Source: Anodontia alba
Lineage: Eukaryota > Mollusca > Bivalvia > Lucinida > Lucinidae
Length of the DNA stretch: 64,000 nucleotides
Direction of reading: 5' to 3'
NCBI GenBank assembly: GCA_964016985.1
Contig: OZ024831.1
Location: 82,376,263-82,440,262, forward strand
Shown here: positions 19,916 to 30,471 of the stretch, piece by piece
How positions within the stretch are numbered: the first letter of the stretch is position 1
How the letters are laid out: the number at the start of each line of letters is the position of its first letter
Made by a program: the position numbers and the translations under genes
Notes under the pieces: model-generated
Told to the model about the DNA's origin: nothing
Databases searched by the model: none
What the model saw: only the letters and a program-made list of their open reading frames with translations

Positions 19916-20860
19916 AGAAAAATGTTTACTCAATATCCCTTCTTATCTGGAGTTATCATAGGATCCTTTCATGTCTTTTAAGGTGACAAAGAAAAAAGAA
20001 TAAAAAAATGGATTCTGTAGAATAATTTTACTGATCTTGAAAGCAGACAAATAAAGGTTTGAGTTAAGGCACATTCCCTCCCAACATCATCGAACCTAGA
20101 AGTGAGGGATGTGCCTTGTTTCTAGAAGTCCTGAGATGCACTCAAATAGGCCTACTCCCTGAAACAGTAAATAGATGCTACAGCAGTATTAAGGTCAATA
20201 CTGTCAGTTTGTAAGACTTATTGAAATTAAAGGCTGTGATGAAACACTATAGACATTCCATTGTAAAATGTGGGTCATAAAAATTTTGTCAAATTATATC
20301 TTTTTAAAGGAGCTTGGTATTTTTTTTGCCACTTTTACATGGGAGACATTCTTTTTGACTTCCAGACTGGATCCTGCACACCAAGGCCCATCTGAAAAGT
20401 GCATTTCTCTAAAAGGAAAAATTTGCTCCCAAGGGGGTTGGGTGGGGGTGGGGGGGGGGGAGCAGAGTCTTTTCTTTTAGAGTAGATCTCTGTTGACTGG
20501 GCTTACCTGTAGTAGCATTATATGTCAATATATTCTCTACAAACAATATAATCCCCAGTGAAATTTAACCCTAAACAGGTGTTTTATAAACAATAAGATG
20601 TCAGTCATGCACAAACTATCGGGTATCTCCATTTTAACTCCAGTTTTCTGCCTGTATGATTTGAATAGGAAAATAGTGAGATGACCCCTGAATATAACAG
20701 ATTATTTTTCATGCTCCACAGAGGGTGAAAACATTGAGAAACAATTTCTACCACATTAGGTTATCTTTTTGAAAATTGTTCTTGGTGCTTGTTTAACATA
20801 CTGTAACAAATGCTTGAACAAATAGGGTTTCTATTTTCACTTGAATAAATCTTTCCCAGT
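19916..20860. other. Low-repeat DNA, no gene called; G-rich tract 20430-20462
   Basis: The 33-bp G-rich tract is GGGGGTTGGGTGGGGGTGGG-type. A possible 30-bp minus-strand microexon (20507-20536, acceptor TTGTTTGTAG, donor CAG-GTAAGC, open in one frame) lies here but is too short to call. Nothing else recognised. Confidence 0.4.
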
Positions 20861-21053
20861 TTAACCCTTGAGGTGCTAAACACAACTGCAGCAGATGACA
20901 TTTATTTATTTTTTTCTGAGCAGATAAGGCTTGACATTTCATGTGAATCATCTGCTGTATGAAATGCCAAGTCCTATTTTCTGTGAAAAAAATAATAAGA
21001 AAAAATTTAGTATGTCGTCTGCTACAATTCTGCTAAGCATTTTTTGGGTTAGA
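20861..21053. repeat. B'-hairpin, TTAA left and TTAG right
   Basis: TTAA-CCCTTGAGGTGCTAAACAC at left, GTCGTCTGCTACAATTCTGC and GGG-TTAG at right. Inner arms CTTGACATTTCATGTGAATC and its degraded complement. Confidence 0.85.
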
Positions 21054-21078
21054 GATTACAGCAGCTGCAATAAGCCTT

Positions 21079-21290
21079 TTAAAGCACCAATCACAGCTGC
21101 AGCAGAGGACATTTTGAAACTTTTTTTTTTTTTTTTTTAATTTTTCAAAGAAAGTAAGTCTTGACATTTCATGAGATCATCTGCTAAGCAGATGATTCAC
21201 ATGAAATGTCAATACTTATTTTGTATGAAAAATAAAAAAACAAAATAATTTAGAATATCGTCTGCTACAAATTGGCACTTTAAGGGTTAA
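21079..21290. repeat. B'-hairpin with TTAA at both ends
   Basis: TTAA-AGCACCAATCACAGC at 21079 and GGCACTTTAAGGG-TTAA at 21290. Inner tip ATCATCTGCTAAGCAGATGAT. It follows the previous B' copy by 25 bp. Confidence 0.88.
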
Positions 21291-21309
21291 ATCCATAAAA
21301 TAATACCAT

Positions 21310-21425
21310 GTTTACCCTAAATATTCAGGCAGACAAGCCTGCACAAACAGTGCAAACTCAGATTATATGTCACTGAAATCAGCCTCTGATCAGGCTCTAC
21401 ACTATTTGTTACTGACATTGCTCCA
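21310..21425. repeat. A' element
   Basis: TATTCAGGCAGACAAGCCTG, CAAACAGTGCAAACTCAGAT, TGATCAGGCTCTACACTATT in the A' order. Confidence 0.7.
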
Positions 21426-21435
21426 GGATAAAAAG

Positions 21436-21568
21436 CTTTTTTTCAACCAAAATGTTTTGAAATTTCTTATTTCTCAACAAAACCATATGTTGTGGGAATA
21501 TACTCATTAGAATGGCCTTGCTGAGGTGCTTCTAATCAGTACCCACAACCTATTTTCTTTTTGCAGAA
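21436..21568. repeat. C-hairpin, outer right arm missing
   Basis: AACCATATGTTGTGGGAATA, TACTCATTAGAATGGCCTTG and CTTCTAATCAGTACCCACAA. The right arm stops just before the adjacent pogo-like MITE, whose insertion may have displaced it. Confidence 0.7.
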
Positions 21569-21572
21569 AATA

Positions 21573-21894
21573 CAGTGGACTCTCGTTATCTCAACCTCGC
21601 TTATCTCGAATAACCGTTTATCTCAAGGTAAAACTCTGGACAGAAACTTAACAACAGGTAACAAAATATTGTGGAAAAGAGGAGAAATTGCTCCTAATGA
21701 GCAATTTCTCCTCTTTGCCACAATATTTTCAATATATCTCTAATTTTAAGAGTCATATTACATATTCATTTTTGAAATGTGGTTGTTTGATTTACTTATT
21801 TATTTTCAATTTTGCAAATCTGATATGTCGAGGTACGGATATCTTGAAGTACTTAAGAGAGTCCCTTGGACTTTGAGATAATGAGAGTCCACTG
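21573..21894. mobile_element. pogo/Tc1-type MITE with TA flanks and internal hairpin
   Basis: Left CAGTGGACTCTCGTTATCTC, right GAGATAATGAGAGTCCACTG, flanked by TA (21571-21572, 21895-21896). Inside is a near-perfect hairpin AAATATTGTGGAAAAGAGGA and complement around CTCCTAATGAG. Related copies are at 50.4 and 50.95 kb. The Tc1/mariner-pogo call comes from the TA target and terminal style. Confidence 0.85.
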
Positions 21895-21939
21895 TATATA
21901 AAACATATTTACCTGATTCCCCTCCCTTCCCCAAACCCT

Positions 21940-21941
<2 letters not shown>

Positions 21942-21986
<45 letters not shown>
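21942..21986. repeat. Run of 45 C
   Basis: An uninterrupted homopolymer; its true length is uncertain in any assembly. A 60-codon minus-strand poly-Gly frame over it is an artefact. Confidence 0.95.
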
Positions 21987-22849
21987 ACTTTGTCTGGACC
22001 TATGCACTCATCCAGCCATTATCAGACACATCAACTGGTAACTGGTAGTCAAATGGACATATTCAGGTTTTAGGACAAAGTATGATTAGGTACAGTAATT
22101 ATTCTCAGGAACAAAATATGAAATGCAAAAACAACAATATAGGAGGCCCAAGGGCCACGGCTTGCTCACAGCTGAGTGAAATAGGAGATGTTATGCAACA
22201 TTTTCCCAATCCTTTCATTACAACTAATGAAAGGATCATTGTTCGAGCACTTCTTGGTTTTGAAAAAGAAGAATGTTTATGATTACTATTTTTTTACTAT
22301 ATATGAGCATGACAGTTAAAAGAGCCTGACCATTTGAACAAACTCTCAATTCTGTTTCAACAGTTACAGGCACAACATGAAATTTGGTTGAAATTAACCC
22401 AGTGGTTTCTAAAGACAAGTTGTTCAACAATATCATGATTTAATACATGTATACAGCTCAGGGGTAGGGGAAGATAAACCTTGTAGAATAAAATTTGGAT
22501 TGTAACTTAAAGGTTATACTACTTAATCATATATTGTGATAAGTTTTAGACACTTAAGCTATTTTTGTCTTAGAATGTATATTCATTGCTCTCAAGGGTC
22601 ATTCTTTTTATAATCTATTTATCTTCAGCAAAATGCAGGGATTTACCAAGCTCTCATCTTCATTGAATAAGTAAAGAAATAATGGGAGAAGAGGTGTTTC
22701 AATTGAATGTTGCCACTCCCACCTATGCTTCATGACTTATGTCTCTTTGTAAGGCAAAACAAGAAACAAGCTTAAGCTCAATAGGGTCTTCTGTCCCTGC
22801 TGGTACACAACAGGATCTTCTTTCCCTGCGGGTGCAAGCTGTCATTTAC
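21987..22849. other. No feature recognised
   Basis: Relatively low in known families. CCTTTCATTACAACTAATGAAAGG at 22211-22234 is a small palindrome. Short frames at 22082-22282, 22236-22436 and 22739-22924 have no domain. Confidence 0.35.
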
Positions 22850-23300
22850 AAATTTCCTACTTTAACATTTTGCCATGGCAACCAAACAAAATGGCCACTG
22901 GTCAAAAAAACACATACTGGATAGACAATCATAAAAATTAATGTCATCATTACAAATTTCCTACTTTAAAATTTTGCCATGGCAACCAAACAAAATGGCC
23001 AATGGTCATAAAACACATAAACTGGATAGATAATCATCAAATGATCATAACTGCTAAATATGGTTCCATCACTTCACGTATTATGGAGAAAATACAATTT
23101 AACCATCTTCCTATTATAAGTCTAAGGACTTTCAGTTGTCATAGCAACCAAACAAAAAGGCAGATCACTATAATTTTAGCAACAGTTCTTCCTAATAAGG
23201 AACAAACTGATTGCTTCAGCAACTTTGGAGGAGTTGTCATTTTAAAGTGTTAAAGGACAGACCAGCAGACAGACAATGGACAATAAAACTGCAAGCTATG
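22850..23300. repeat. Array element, 105-160 bp units, with GACAGAC tail
   Basis: GCCATGGCAACCAAACAAAA recurs at about 22872 and 22977, and GTCATAGCAACCAAACAAAA at about 23137; each is preceded by a TTTCCTACTTTAA-like phrase and followed by CTGGATAGACAATCAT-like text. The tail AGGACAGACCAGCAGACAGA and ATGCACCATGCCCCGCCACA mark the terminal end. Confidence 0.75.
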
Positions 23301-23399
23301 CACCATGCCCCGCCACACAGGGACATATTCCCTATGCACTTCTGTAGTATAAGGGTTGAAAACAATCTAAAAGTTAAACATGAAGAGAAGCAATAAACA

Positions 23400-24455
23400 T
23401 AACTCAAAAAAAAAAAAAAAAAACACCATAAAGTCTAAGTTAAAAATGCAATACAAAATGATAAAAAATAATTTCAGGATTCTGAAAAAAACAATATGCA
23501 TACCTTCAGACCATCCTAAAAGTGAGTGTAAAGTTTCAAAAGGATCAGCCTGAAAATGTAGGAGGAGTTGCGCGTACAAGGTACATACTCCCTATACATT
23601 TCTGTAGTATTAGGGCTCGAAAAAAGTCTAAGTTAAAAATGCAAAAAATGTGATAAAAATAATTTCAGGATTCTGAAAAAACAATATGCATATCTTCAGA
23701 CCATCCTAAAAGCGCCTGTAAAGTTTGAAAAGGATTGGTCTAAAACTGTAGGAGGTGTTGCGGGCAGAAGGTCCATACTCCCTATACATTTCTGTAGTAT
23801 TAGGCTCAAAAAAAAGTCTAAGTTGAAAATGAAAAAAATGTGATACAAAATAATTTCAGGATTCTGAAAAAACAATATGCATATCTTCAGACCATCCTAA
23901 AAGCGCCTGTAAAGTTTGAAAAGGATTGGTCTAAAACTGTAGGAGGTGTTGCGGGCAGAAGGTACATACTCCCTATACATTTCTGTAGTATTAGGGCTTG
24001 AAAAAAGTCTAAATTAAAAATGAAAAAAATGTGATACAAAATAATTTCAGGATTCTGAAAAAACAATATGCATATCTTCAGACCATCCTAAAAGCGCCTG
24101 TAAAGTTTGAAAAGGATTGGCCTAAAACTGTAGGAGGAGTTGGGGGCAGAAGGTACATACTCCCTATACATTTCTGTAGTATTAGGGCTCGAAAAAAGTC
24201 TAAGTTAAAAATGAAAAAAATGTGATAAAAAATAATTTTAGGATTCTGAAAAAACAATATGCATATCTTCAGACCATCAATAAAGTGCCTGTAAAGTTTG
24301 AAAAGGATTGGCCTAAAACTGTAGGAGGAGTTGGGGGCAGACGAAAGGTGGGGGCGCTAACAGACAGACAGACAGACAGACGGACGGACGGACATTCAAA
24401 ATTTCAGAGGGTATAACATAATACCCTGCCACTTTTTTGGTGGCGGGGCATAAAA
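23400..24455 (-). repeat. Array element, 191-bp units x5, with microsatellite and terminal hairpin
   Basis: GCATATCTTCAGACCATC recurs at 23499, 23688, 23879, 24070 and 24261: spacing 189, then 191 three times. Units are highly alike, so the array is young. It ends in (GACA)n(GACG)n at 24361-24393, CAAAATTTCAGAGGGTATAA and the hairpin CCCTGCCACTTTTTTGGTGG-CGGGGCATAAAAA. On the minus strand the hairpin leads. It is followed by TGATCACTATAGCTCATCCT. Confidence 0.9.
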
Positions 24456-24579
24456 AGTGATCACTATAGCTCATCCTGAGCAGGTGAATAGCACATCCTG
24501 GATGACTGCTCACTCAAATCATTCAGATTAAATTTCACTACACTTCATTTAGAGCCGTTTCTCTAAATGGGTCACAAAA

Positions 24580-24770
24580 AAAAAATTACAGCTCTAGATA
24601 AGACAACGTATTTTCAAACAAAAAATGACAATATTTTTCATATTTCTCCACAAAAAAATATGTTATTAGGTACTCATTTCAAGGTGCTTCTAATGTGTAC
24701 CCACAAAATATGTTTTTGTGGAGAATAAGAAAAATATTTGCCTGATAACCCTCTTATCTGGAGATAAAAA
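24580..24770. repeat. C-hairpin
   Basis: Ends AGCTCTAGATAAGAC and CTCTTATCTGGAG. The inner part is shortened (TAGGTACTCATTTCAAGGTG-CTTCTAATGTGTACCCACAA). Confidence 0.8.
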
Positions 24771-25114
24771 AACATAAATAAGAAACCTCAGGGCCACAAT
24801 TACTTTACTAACTTTCAGTGGTTTCGACAGAGATTTCATTTAATCTTTTCCTATTAGGAGTCTATAAGAAACATCTGTTGCCATGACAATCAAAGTACTG
24901 AATCTATGAGGCAAAATACAAATTTTGCTGAGGAAGGATCATGTCTTCATTGTTTCATTTAAATCCATTTAGACAAAAATGTAACAAGATAAGGGTTAAC
25001 TGGGGGATATGGTCAAGTCTGAAAAACTGATTTTTGGCCATTATTTGTAATTTTATAAATGATAATATCATTTCCAAGGCAAACCACAAAAAAATCAGAC
25101 TTTTTGTACTATCC
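24771..25114. other. No feature recognised
   Basis: AT-rich intergenic DNA; GTTGCCATGACAATCAAAGT echoes the 22.85-kb array unit. Confidence 0.35.
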
Positions 25115-25352
25115 CTTGTACTGTAGACTGGCTCCAGTCGTTTTTGTTTTATATCTATTTCTCTCTGTCTCTAAAATTATTTTTTATCATGATCCTCTTT
25201 AATCCAACTTCAAGTTACCTATGGCTGAACAAGGGACTGAAGTAAACAAAAATTCTACAAGCTATACAAGTGTTGTGTCCCCTCAAAAAAAAAGAAGAAA
25301 AAGAAAGAAAAGAAAAATAAAGAAAGGGTCTGGGGCCAGACTACTTGTACTG
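25115..25352 (+). mobile_element. MITE with 14-bp TIRs and 9-bp target duplication, copy 1
   Basis: The element proper is 25124-25343: TAGACTGGCTCCAG at the left, CTGGGGCCAGACTA at the right (two mismatches as inverted repeats). It is flanked by the perfect direct repeat CTTGTACTG (25115-25123, 25344-25352). The interior is pyrimidine-rich, then an ATG frame (25221-25439) starting MAEQGTEVNKNSTSYTSVVS and running into a Lys/Arg tract from an A/G-rich run. The same frame is in the second copy at 35 kb. A 9-bp duplication fits Mutator-like or Merlin-like transposition; the superfamily is not proven. Confidence 0.88.
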
Positions 25353-26044
25353 CTGTACAGGTCAATTTATGCTTTCAAGGGGGTATGCCTACTTGAGCAC
25401 ATTTCAAGACCTCCAGAAACAAAGCACTTTAGAGCTTGATTTTCCAACAGCAAAGGGGATGTGCTTCAATCAACACAAATCTTTGTTTGTCCTCATTCAA
25501 AGCCTACCAGTGAAATAATTTTCTAAAATCAGTCAAATTTTACCACTTTCTAGTTTTCCTTTTTTGGGTCTCACCTGTTCAATTAACTAGGATCCTGTGC
25601 CTGGATGTCATGAACTCTACTGAAACAACTCTGGGTTAGGAATACACCCAAATGGTAGAGTGATCAATGCAAATTATCAAATTCTCATCTGGAGCTGGTC
25701 TTTTGAAGTTCTGTTTTTCTTTTCACAGATTTGTCACGTGACAGTCACGTGATCATGGTGGATGATCCCCTAATAGTAATAATAGGCCTGTCCACTGGTA
25801 TATCATATGTGCCAGTCTGAATAAAACTGATGAAAAGAAAGGGAAATAATGGGTGCTCTGATAACGGTACCCCTTCCGCAGACCTAGATCATAAGGAAAT
25901 GTAGTAGGTTATGGGTAAAAAAAGGGCAAAAAAGGTTAGACAGTTCAAAATATATTTACTACTTGAAATTAAAAGACTCTCTCTTGCACCCTCCTGTTTC
26001 AGCAAAAAATTTTCAATCCGACAGTTTTATTGAACCACCTTTTT
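25353..26044. other. Low-repeat DNA, no gene called
   Basis: The minus strand carries a good acceptor (TTGTTTCAG) and donor (CAG-GTGAGA) 45 bp apart at about 25579-25623, but all three frames between them have stops. CACGTGACAGTCACGTGATC at 25736-25755 holds two CACGTG E-boxes 10 bp apart, a possible bHLH site. Confidence 0.4.
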
Positions 26045-26198
26045 TTAACCCTTAAAGTGCCAAGCAAAATTTGTAGCAGATGACTGCCAAGCAGACGATT
26101 CACATGAAATATCAAGACTTGTTTTATGTGAAAACTTAAAAAAAAAAAAAATTCAAAATCTCGTCTGCTGCAGTTGTGATTGGCGCTTAAAGGGTTAG
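26045..26198. repeat. B'-hairpin, TTAA left and TTAG right
   Basis: TTAA-CCCTTAAAGTGCCAAGC and GGCGCTTAAAGGG-TTAG. The left inner arm is largely deleted (AGATGACTGCCAAGCAGACG). Confidence 0.8.
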
Positions 26199-26865
26199 CT
26201 CAGATGATCCACACATGGAGTATATAGTAACATTGTTTGGTGAAGAAACATGTACATGAACTATCAATGCCAGCTCTTTGTCATTAAATTAAAAGGTAAA
26301 CAATAAACAAAACAAAAACAATATCCAATGGCAATTCTCTGATTTTTGTTCAAATTCCCCAAAATTTCCCTGCAGGTATTTCTTATTCATCATTTTCCCT
26401 GTTTGTCCTGCCTGTGGGGTCTCTGTATACTTATAGACATGTTTACAACTCTTCCGGTTGTTCTACTACTTTTTCCCATTCTATTACAAACATATATGAG
26501 CTTGTGCACTGTCTTTCCTACAAGACTGCATGTGTCTTTAGCTACGATTCAAATCAGCCTACAAATTCGCACAATCTGACTTTTTGCAATGCACTCTGTG
26601 GGTAACAAAGGATCCCAAACCAGGAAACACACAACTTCGCAACAATGTCCTTACAGCTGGGAAGAGTGTTCAGGTGGACAGTGAACACTCTGATCAGCCT
26701 GTGCAGATTCAGCCTGATCCTAAGCTTCAATGTGCACACATGCAATCATGTAAGAAATACTGTGCTCCGGCTCATATATCAAATGATTAGATATTTTATT
26801 ATTAATCAACTATGATAATATTGCATTTATACAGCCAAAACAGCCTGCTTCATACAGATGACAAA
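26199..26865. other. Unassigned; imperfect inverted repeat region 26535-26770
   Basis: AATCAGCCTACAAATTCGCA, GATCAGCCTGTGCAGATTCA, AAGAAATACTGTGCTCCGGC and TCATAT match the right end of the fold-back at 50021-50150 (GGAAATGCTGTGCCCCGGCT-CATAT), so an older relative lies here. Overlapping frames are not genes. Confidence 0.5.
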
Positions 26866-26941
26866 CAGGGCCAATACGAAATAAACAGGGCCAATATGGA
26901 AAAATCCTATATTGACCCTGTTTTTCTTGTATTGGCCCTGT
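26866..26941. repeat. Perfect-tip hairpin with AACAGGGCCAATA arms
   Basis: AACAGGGCCAATACGAAATA, AACAGGGCCAATATGG face CCTATATTGACCCTGTTTTT and GTATTGGCCCTGTT. Each arm itself repeats AACAGGGCCAATA. Confidence 0.75.
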
Positions 26942-27149
26942 TGGTCATCTGCTTGAGTTTCGAGTACTCAGATGGACACAACCCAAACTCAACTTTGCTT
27001 TATCTGGGGCATTTGAGCACAGTTCGAAATAATTTATTTCTTTTGTAATGCTCCTCACTGAGTGAATTTTTTGCATAAATGAAATTTTTTATTGATTTTT
27101 ATCTTTATTTTTATTACCGGAATTCCCCTTTGGTAGTTGACAATACCTC

Positions 27150-27215
27150 TTAAGCATTACGTCACACAGTTACGTAGTTGCATGGTTCAATGACGAATAT
27201 ACAAAATGGCGGATT
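27150..27215. promoter_or_regulatory. Promoter-like cluster: CRE and YY1-like motifs
   Basis: TTACGTCA at 27157-27164 (CREB/ATF-like), TTACGTAG at about 27171, ACAAAATGGCGGATT at 27201-27215 (YY1-like). The stretch 27150-27540 is unusually free of known repeats and richer in CpG than its surroundings. Motifs are seen; promoter function is inferred. Confidence 0.35.
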
Positions 27216-27408
27216 ACATGCCAATCAGCTGACGATGTAAAATATAAAAACGATGTGAAATATAATAACTTGTATCCTGTGTTCATGAAAGACTGCAAAA
27301 ACGTATGAAAATGGAGTGCCGTGATGGTCCTAAGAAACAGATATAAAACAGCAAACTAAGAATGTTAGACGACTTACTTTTGTTTTCGGACATGTCAACA
27401 AATACACG

Positions 27409-27468
27409 ATGAAACAAGAATTAAAACGAATGTGTTTGAATGGTGTAACCTGTAGAGGAACTCATCAG
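27409..27468 (+). CDS. Candidate first coding exon, plus strand
   Basis: ATG at 27409, 20 codons (MKQELKRMCLNGVTCRGTHQ), then a strong donor CATCAG-GTAAGC at 27469. It lies about 200 bp downstream of the CRE/YY1-like cluster, with several short upstream ATG frames between. No continuing exon was found to the right. A competing minus-strand reading exists: acceptor-like CCTCTACAG at about 27449, ATG at 27393 (MSENK) and donor GTAAGT at 27377, which could start the gene ending at 11409. At most one is likely real. Confidence 0.25.
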
Positions 27469-27470
27469 GT

Positions 27471-27840
27471 AAGCGGATACACAGAAAGTCAAAGAATTGC
27501 AATGTTCATAGATCATTTTCTGTCTTACTAATATAATTTATTATGAATGTTTCAGCCAATATGGTAAGTTAGCGTCCATAGTTACCAGGGACGCAACTTT
27601 CGCAAATATGATTGGTTTCCCGTTGATATTGAGTGACAAAATTCCTAAATGCTCAAATAGCTTAGATAAAGCACGGCTACAAATATAAAGACAAATTAGG
27701 AACAACACGAGCAGGGGTGTTAGAATCTTTGATAGTATATGGTTCAATGGAACATGGACCATGCTCAACAGTACAAGCTCCATGTATGAATGGTCCATGT
27801 GCGATGATACATGGTCCAATGTTAAATGGTACATGGTCCC
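27471..27840. other. No gene called; clustered CATGGTCC-like words
   Basis: 27735-27840 holds repeated ATGGACCATG, ATGGTCCATG, CATGGTCCAA, CATGGTCCCA words in both orientations. A 102-codon minus-strand frame over this (27541-27849) shows no domain. Confidence 0.4.
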
Positions 27841-28032
27841 AGGGGTCATCCTAGAGGGCGATTTGGGAGAAAAAGTCTACCTAAGCTGGCTGACCTCCCT
27901 ATCTTGAGCTGAGGGAGAAGTGAAAATGTATAGAATGTATAGGGAAATCCAATATTTGGACCAAAACTTCTCCCTGAAATCCTGAATATGTCACAAAACT
28001 TCTCCCTCTCTCAAAGCTCTAGGATGACCCCT
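27841..28032. repeat. MITE with AGGGGTCATCCTAGAG ends
   Basis: AGGGGTCATCCTAGAG at left and CTCTAGGATGACCCCT at right are perfect complements 192 bp apart. The interior has AACTTCTCCCT twice. It sits inside the CATGGTCC-word region (TGGTCCC before, GATGGTCC after). Confidence 0.8.
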
Positions 28033-28458
28033 GATGGTCCATGTTAGCGGATACACAGACCAAATGCCTGAAATAAAATAGAACTTCTAGTTTTGCCTAC
28101 CTTACTGTAAAACTCAGAAAATAATGTCCCTTTCCTATATTTAAATCAATTTAAGCATGATTTAAAGAGAAGACATTTTAGTGCAATGTTGTCTTCTGCT
28201 CTTTGAGTTACTGAAGGAAAACCATATCCATTTCACTACAACTGATGATATCAATTTCACTGTCCGTTGGCACCCTGGCTGTCAATTAGATGGGTAGTTT
28301 TGTGTCACAAATACAGTAAAAGTTCTAAATATCTGGACATAGTTATGTTTCCAATTAACACTATTAATTATTTAATTAACAAAACTGTCATGAATCAAGT
28401 TATATACCTTTCCCTAAGTTATTATTATTATTATTGAAGTTGATTAATAAAATTGTCA
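28033..28458. other. No feature recognised
   Basis: AT-rich; GATTAATAAAATTGTCATTA and AATTAACAAAACTGTCATGA are a local near-duplication. Confidence 0.35.
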
Positions 28459-28591
28459 TTAACCAAGTAATTTCATACTGGTCCAGTTACAGATCCTCGA
28501 TCTGCTGTATAATGGCCCTTGGCCTTCGGCCTCAGGCCAATACAGCAGACCTCGGACCTGTAACAGGGCCAGTATAAAATTACTTGGTTAA
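28459..28591. repeat. Fold-back element with TTAA at both ends
   Basis: TTAA-CCAAGTAATTTCATACTGG and CCAGTATAAAATTACTTGG-TTAA. The arms continue through GTTACAG and the GGCC-rich tip TTGGCCTTCGGCCTCAGGCC. Different sequence from A and B but the same TTAA end pattern. Confidence 0.8.
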
Positions 28592-28732
28592 TAATATTAT
28601 ATTATAATATCCAGGTTCTGTTTGATTCAGCAGTCATGTAGCTTTATCCCTTAGTAATGGGCTTCAGCAGTAATCATTCTGGAACCAGGCACTGCTGTAG
28701 GAGGACGAGAAAATTCTTTATTACATGTATAT

Positions 28733-28920
28733 CATAGCTCCACATAAGTGGGGTATCCACATATTATTTTTCTTATTTCTGCATGAAAATATGTTGTGAG
28801 TACTCATTAGAAGTGCCTCATTGAGGCACTTCTAATGAGTACACACAACATATGTTTTTGTGCAGAAATAAGAAAAATATCGGTCTTCTTTGGCTAAAAA
28901 GCATCGTATCTGGGGCTATG
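28733..28920. repeat. C-hairpin
   Basis: CATAGCTCCACATAAG and GTATCTGGGGCTATG ends. Core TTGTGAGTACTCATTAGAAG facing CTTCTAATGAGTACACACAA, tip TGCCTCATTGAGGCA. Confidence 0.88.
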
Positions 28921-29156
28921 TTATATAGCTATAAATGTTGAATTATTAAAATGAGCAATAAAATCTGAAGAGCATGAGTGCAGATATTATTACTCCATAT
29001 TGACATGATTACTTGAAATTGCATGCTTACTTGGTGCCTTCCAATGTTACTGTTAAATTTTTGTCATGCATTTGTGCAGGCTCCTAATTTTAGATAATAA
29101 AAAAGCCTATTTTGAGGCCACAAACAACTGAAAACTGGATAAAATATTTATAGGTA

Positions 29157-29349
29157 CCATAGCAACAGATAAGGCGTTTTTTCATCGAAAAATGCTGATA
29201 TCTTTCTTATTTCTCCACAAAAACATATGCTGTAGGTAATCATTAGAGGCGCCTCGGTGAGGCGCTTCTAATGAGTACCCACAATATATGTTTTCATGGA
29301 GAAATAAGAAAAATATTATGTGGATACCCCCTCTTATCTGTAGCTATGG
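29157..29349. repeat. C-hairpin
   Basis: CCATAGCAACAGATAAG and CTTATCTGTAGCTATGG ends. The core has tip GCGCCTCGGTGAGGCGC. Very similar in its left part to the copy at 15.43 kb (AAAATGCTGATATCTTTCTT), so those two share a sub-lineage. Confidence 0.9.
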
Positions 29350-30211
29350 AGCCTACATAATAAAAGGGTTATTGATATCCCAACTCAGAACAATATTCAC
29401 CAATATCAGTGCAATAACCCTGTAGTATTGAGTGCCTCAACGTTAAGAAGTGCAAAGTGACAGTGAATGTTTTGTCCTGGATCCCTAAAACTGATGACAA
29501 GCACCAACAGGACCAGGGGGGTCCAGGGCAAAACAATCCCAAGTAACTTGCACTTCTGAATGCAGCCCTGGATTACAAGCCAGCACAAATATGGCTAAAC
29601 GGTCCAGCCCAGCTAGACTGGCCAGTTGTGCCCTTTATATATACCTATACCTACTGGCTGTTCTACTAAAGGATGAAACAAGACAGATCAATTATGTGGA
29701 GCCTACTCAAGTCAGCTAAAGTGATATTGTGGAAATGGATAACCTTGTACCAGCAAAAATAAGAATTTCAAGCTTTTTTTTATCTTTCTGGAAAGCATCA
29801 GCCAACTTCTGATCATGTGAACTTCTCCAGGTATAAACATATTTTATTGCATCATTTTTACATCAAGCAATGGGGTAAGGCCACAAGTTCTACCAACATT
29901 AGTTATGGCACTCCCCCTCTCCATCATACTTTAGTCCACTATTCCTCCTTTAAACTTATTCTATTTAGTGAACAGAAGATTTGCCTGAATTATGAATAAA
30001 AGATACATTTCTTTTTACTGATGTATTTGAAAATTTAGGAATAATTTGGGAAACTTGTTTGTTTATTAAAACCGCCCACTGAAAAGAGAGGGAGCCTATT
30101 ATAGCGCAAGCACATCAGAGAGGTTCTTGAAGAGATGGATCCTATATTAGTGCAAGATAATCAGAGAGGTTCTGGAGTTGAAAGTTTAATCTGCAAACAA
30201 AAATAATAAAC
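29350..30211. other. No gene called; short tandem phrase at 30090-30180
   Basis: TCAGAGAGGTTCTTGAAGAG and TCAGAGAGGTTCTGGAGTTG lie ~53 bp apart with TCCTATATTAGTGCAAG / GCCTATTATAGCGCAAG before them. Otherwise AT-rich and unassigned. Confidence 0.35.
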
Positions 30212-30362
30212 GCAGATAACTTTTTTAAATATTTTTTTCTTATTTTTCATAGACAATAAAACAATGTTTCATTCAAACTGTCTCCAAAGGATTATATCTC
30301 AATGAAATTTCAAGCCTAACTTTCTGTGAAATACAAAAAAAAATATATCTTTCTTTATCTGA
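30212..30362. repeat. B-hairpin, diverged
   Basis: AAATATTTTTTTCTTATTTT, GTTTCATTCAAACTGTCTCC and ATATCTCAATGAAATTTCAA follow the B pattern with many changes; the outer ends are lost. Confidence 0.6.
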
Positions 30363-30471
30363 TGGGATGGAACAGTTTATGTGGGAAAAGTGGTAATCAG
30401 ATAATGGTTTCTGTAAATTCCAGTCTGCCTGGAAATATTAATTTTCGTAAGTACTACCTTGTCATGTCTAC

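Noticed and set aside
20507..20536. 30-bp minus-strand microexon (acceptor TTGTTTGTAG, donor CAG-GTAAGC)
   Set aside because: Open in one frame and phase-compatible with phase-1 introns, but far too short to distinguish from chance.
21806..21988. Poly-Gly frame
   Set aside because: Read through a run of 45 C on the opposite strand.
25579..25623. Minus-strand interval with a strong acceptor (TTGTTTCAG) and donor (CAG-GTGAGA)
   Set aside because: All three frames of the 45 bp contain a stop, so it cannot be an internal coding exon; a non-coding exon remains possible.
27541..27849. 102-codon minus-strand frame
   Set aside because: Half of it is built from repeated CATGGTCC words and it has no recognisable domain.
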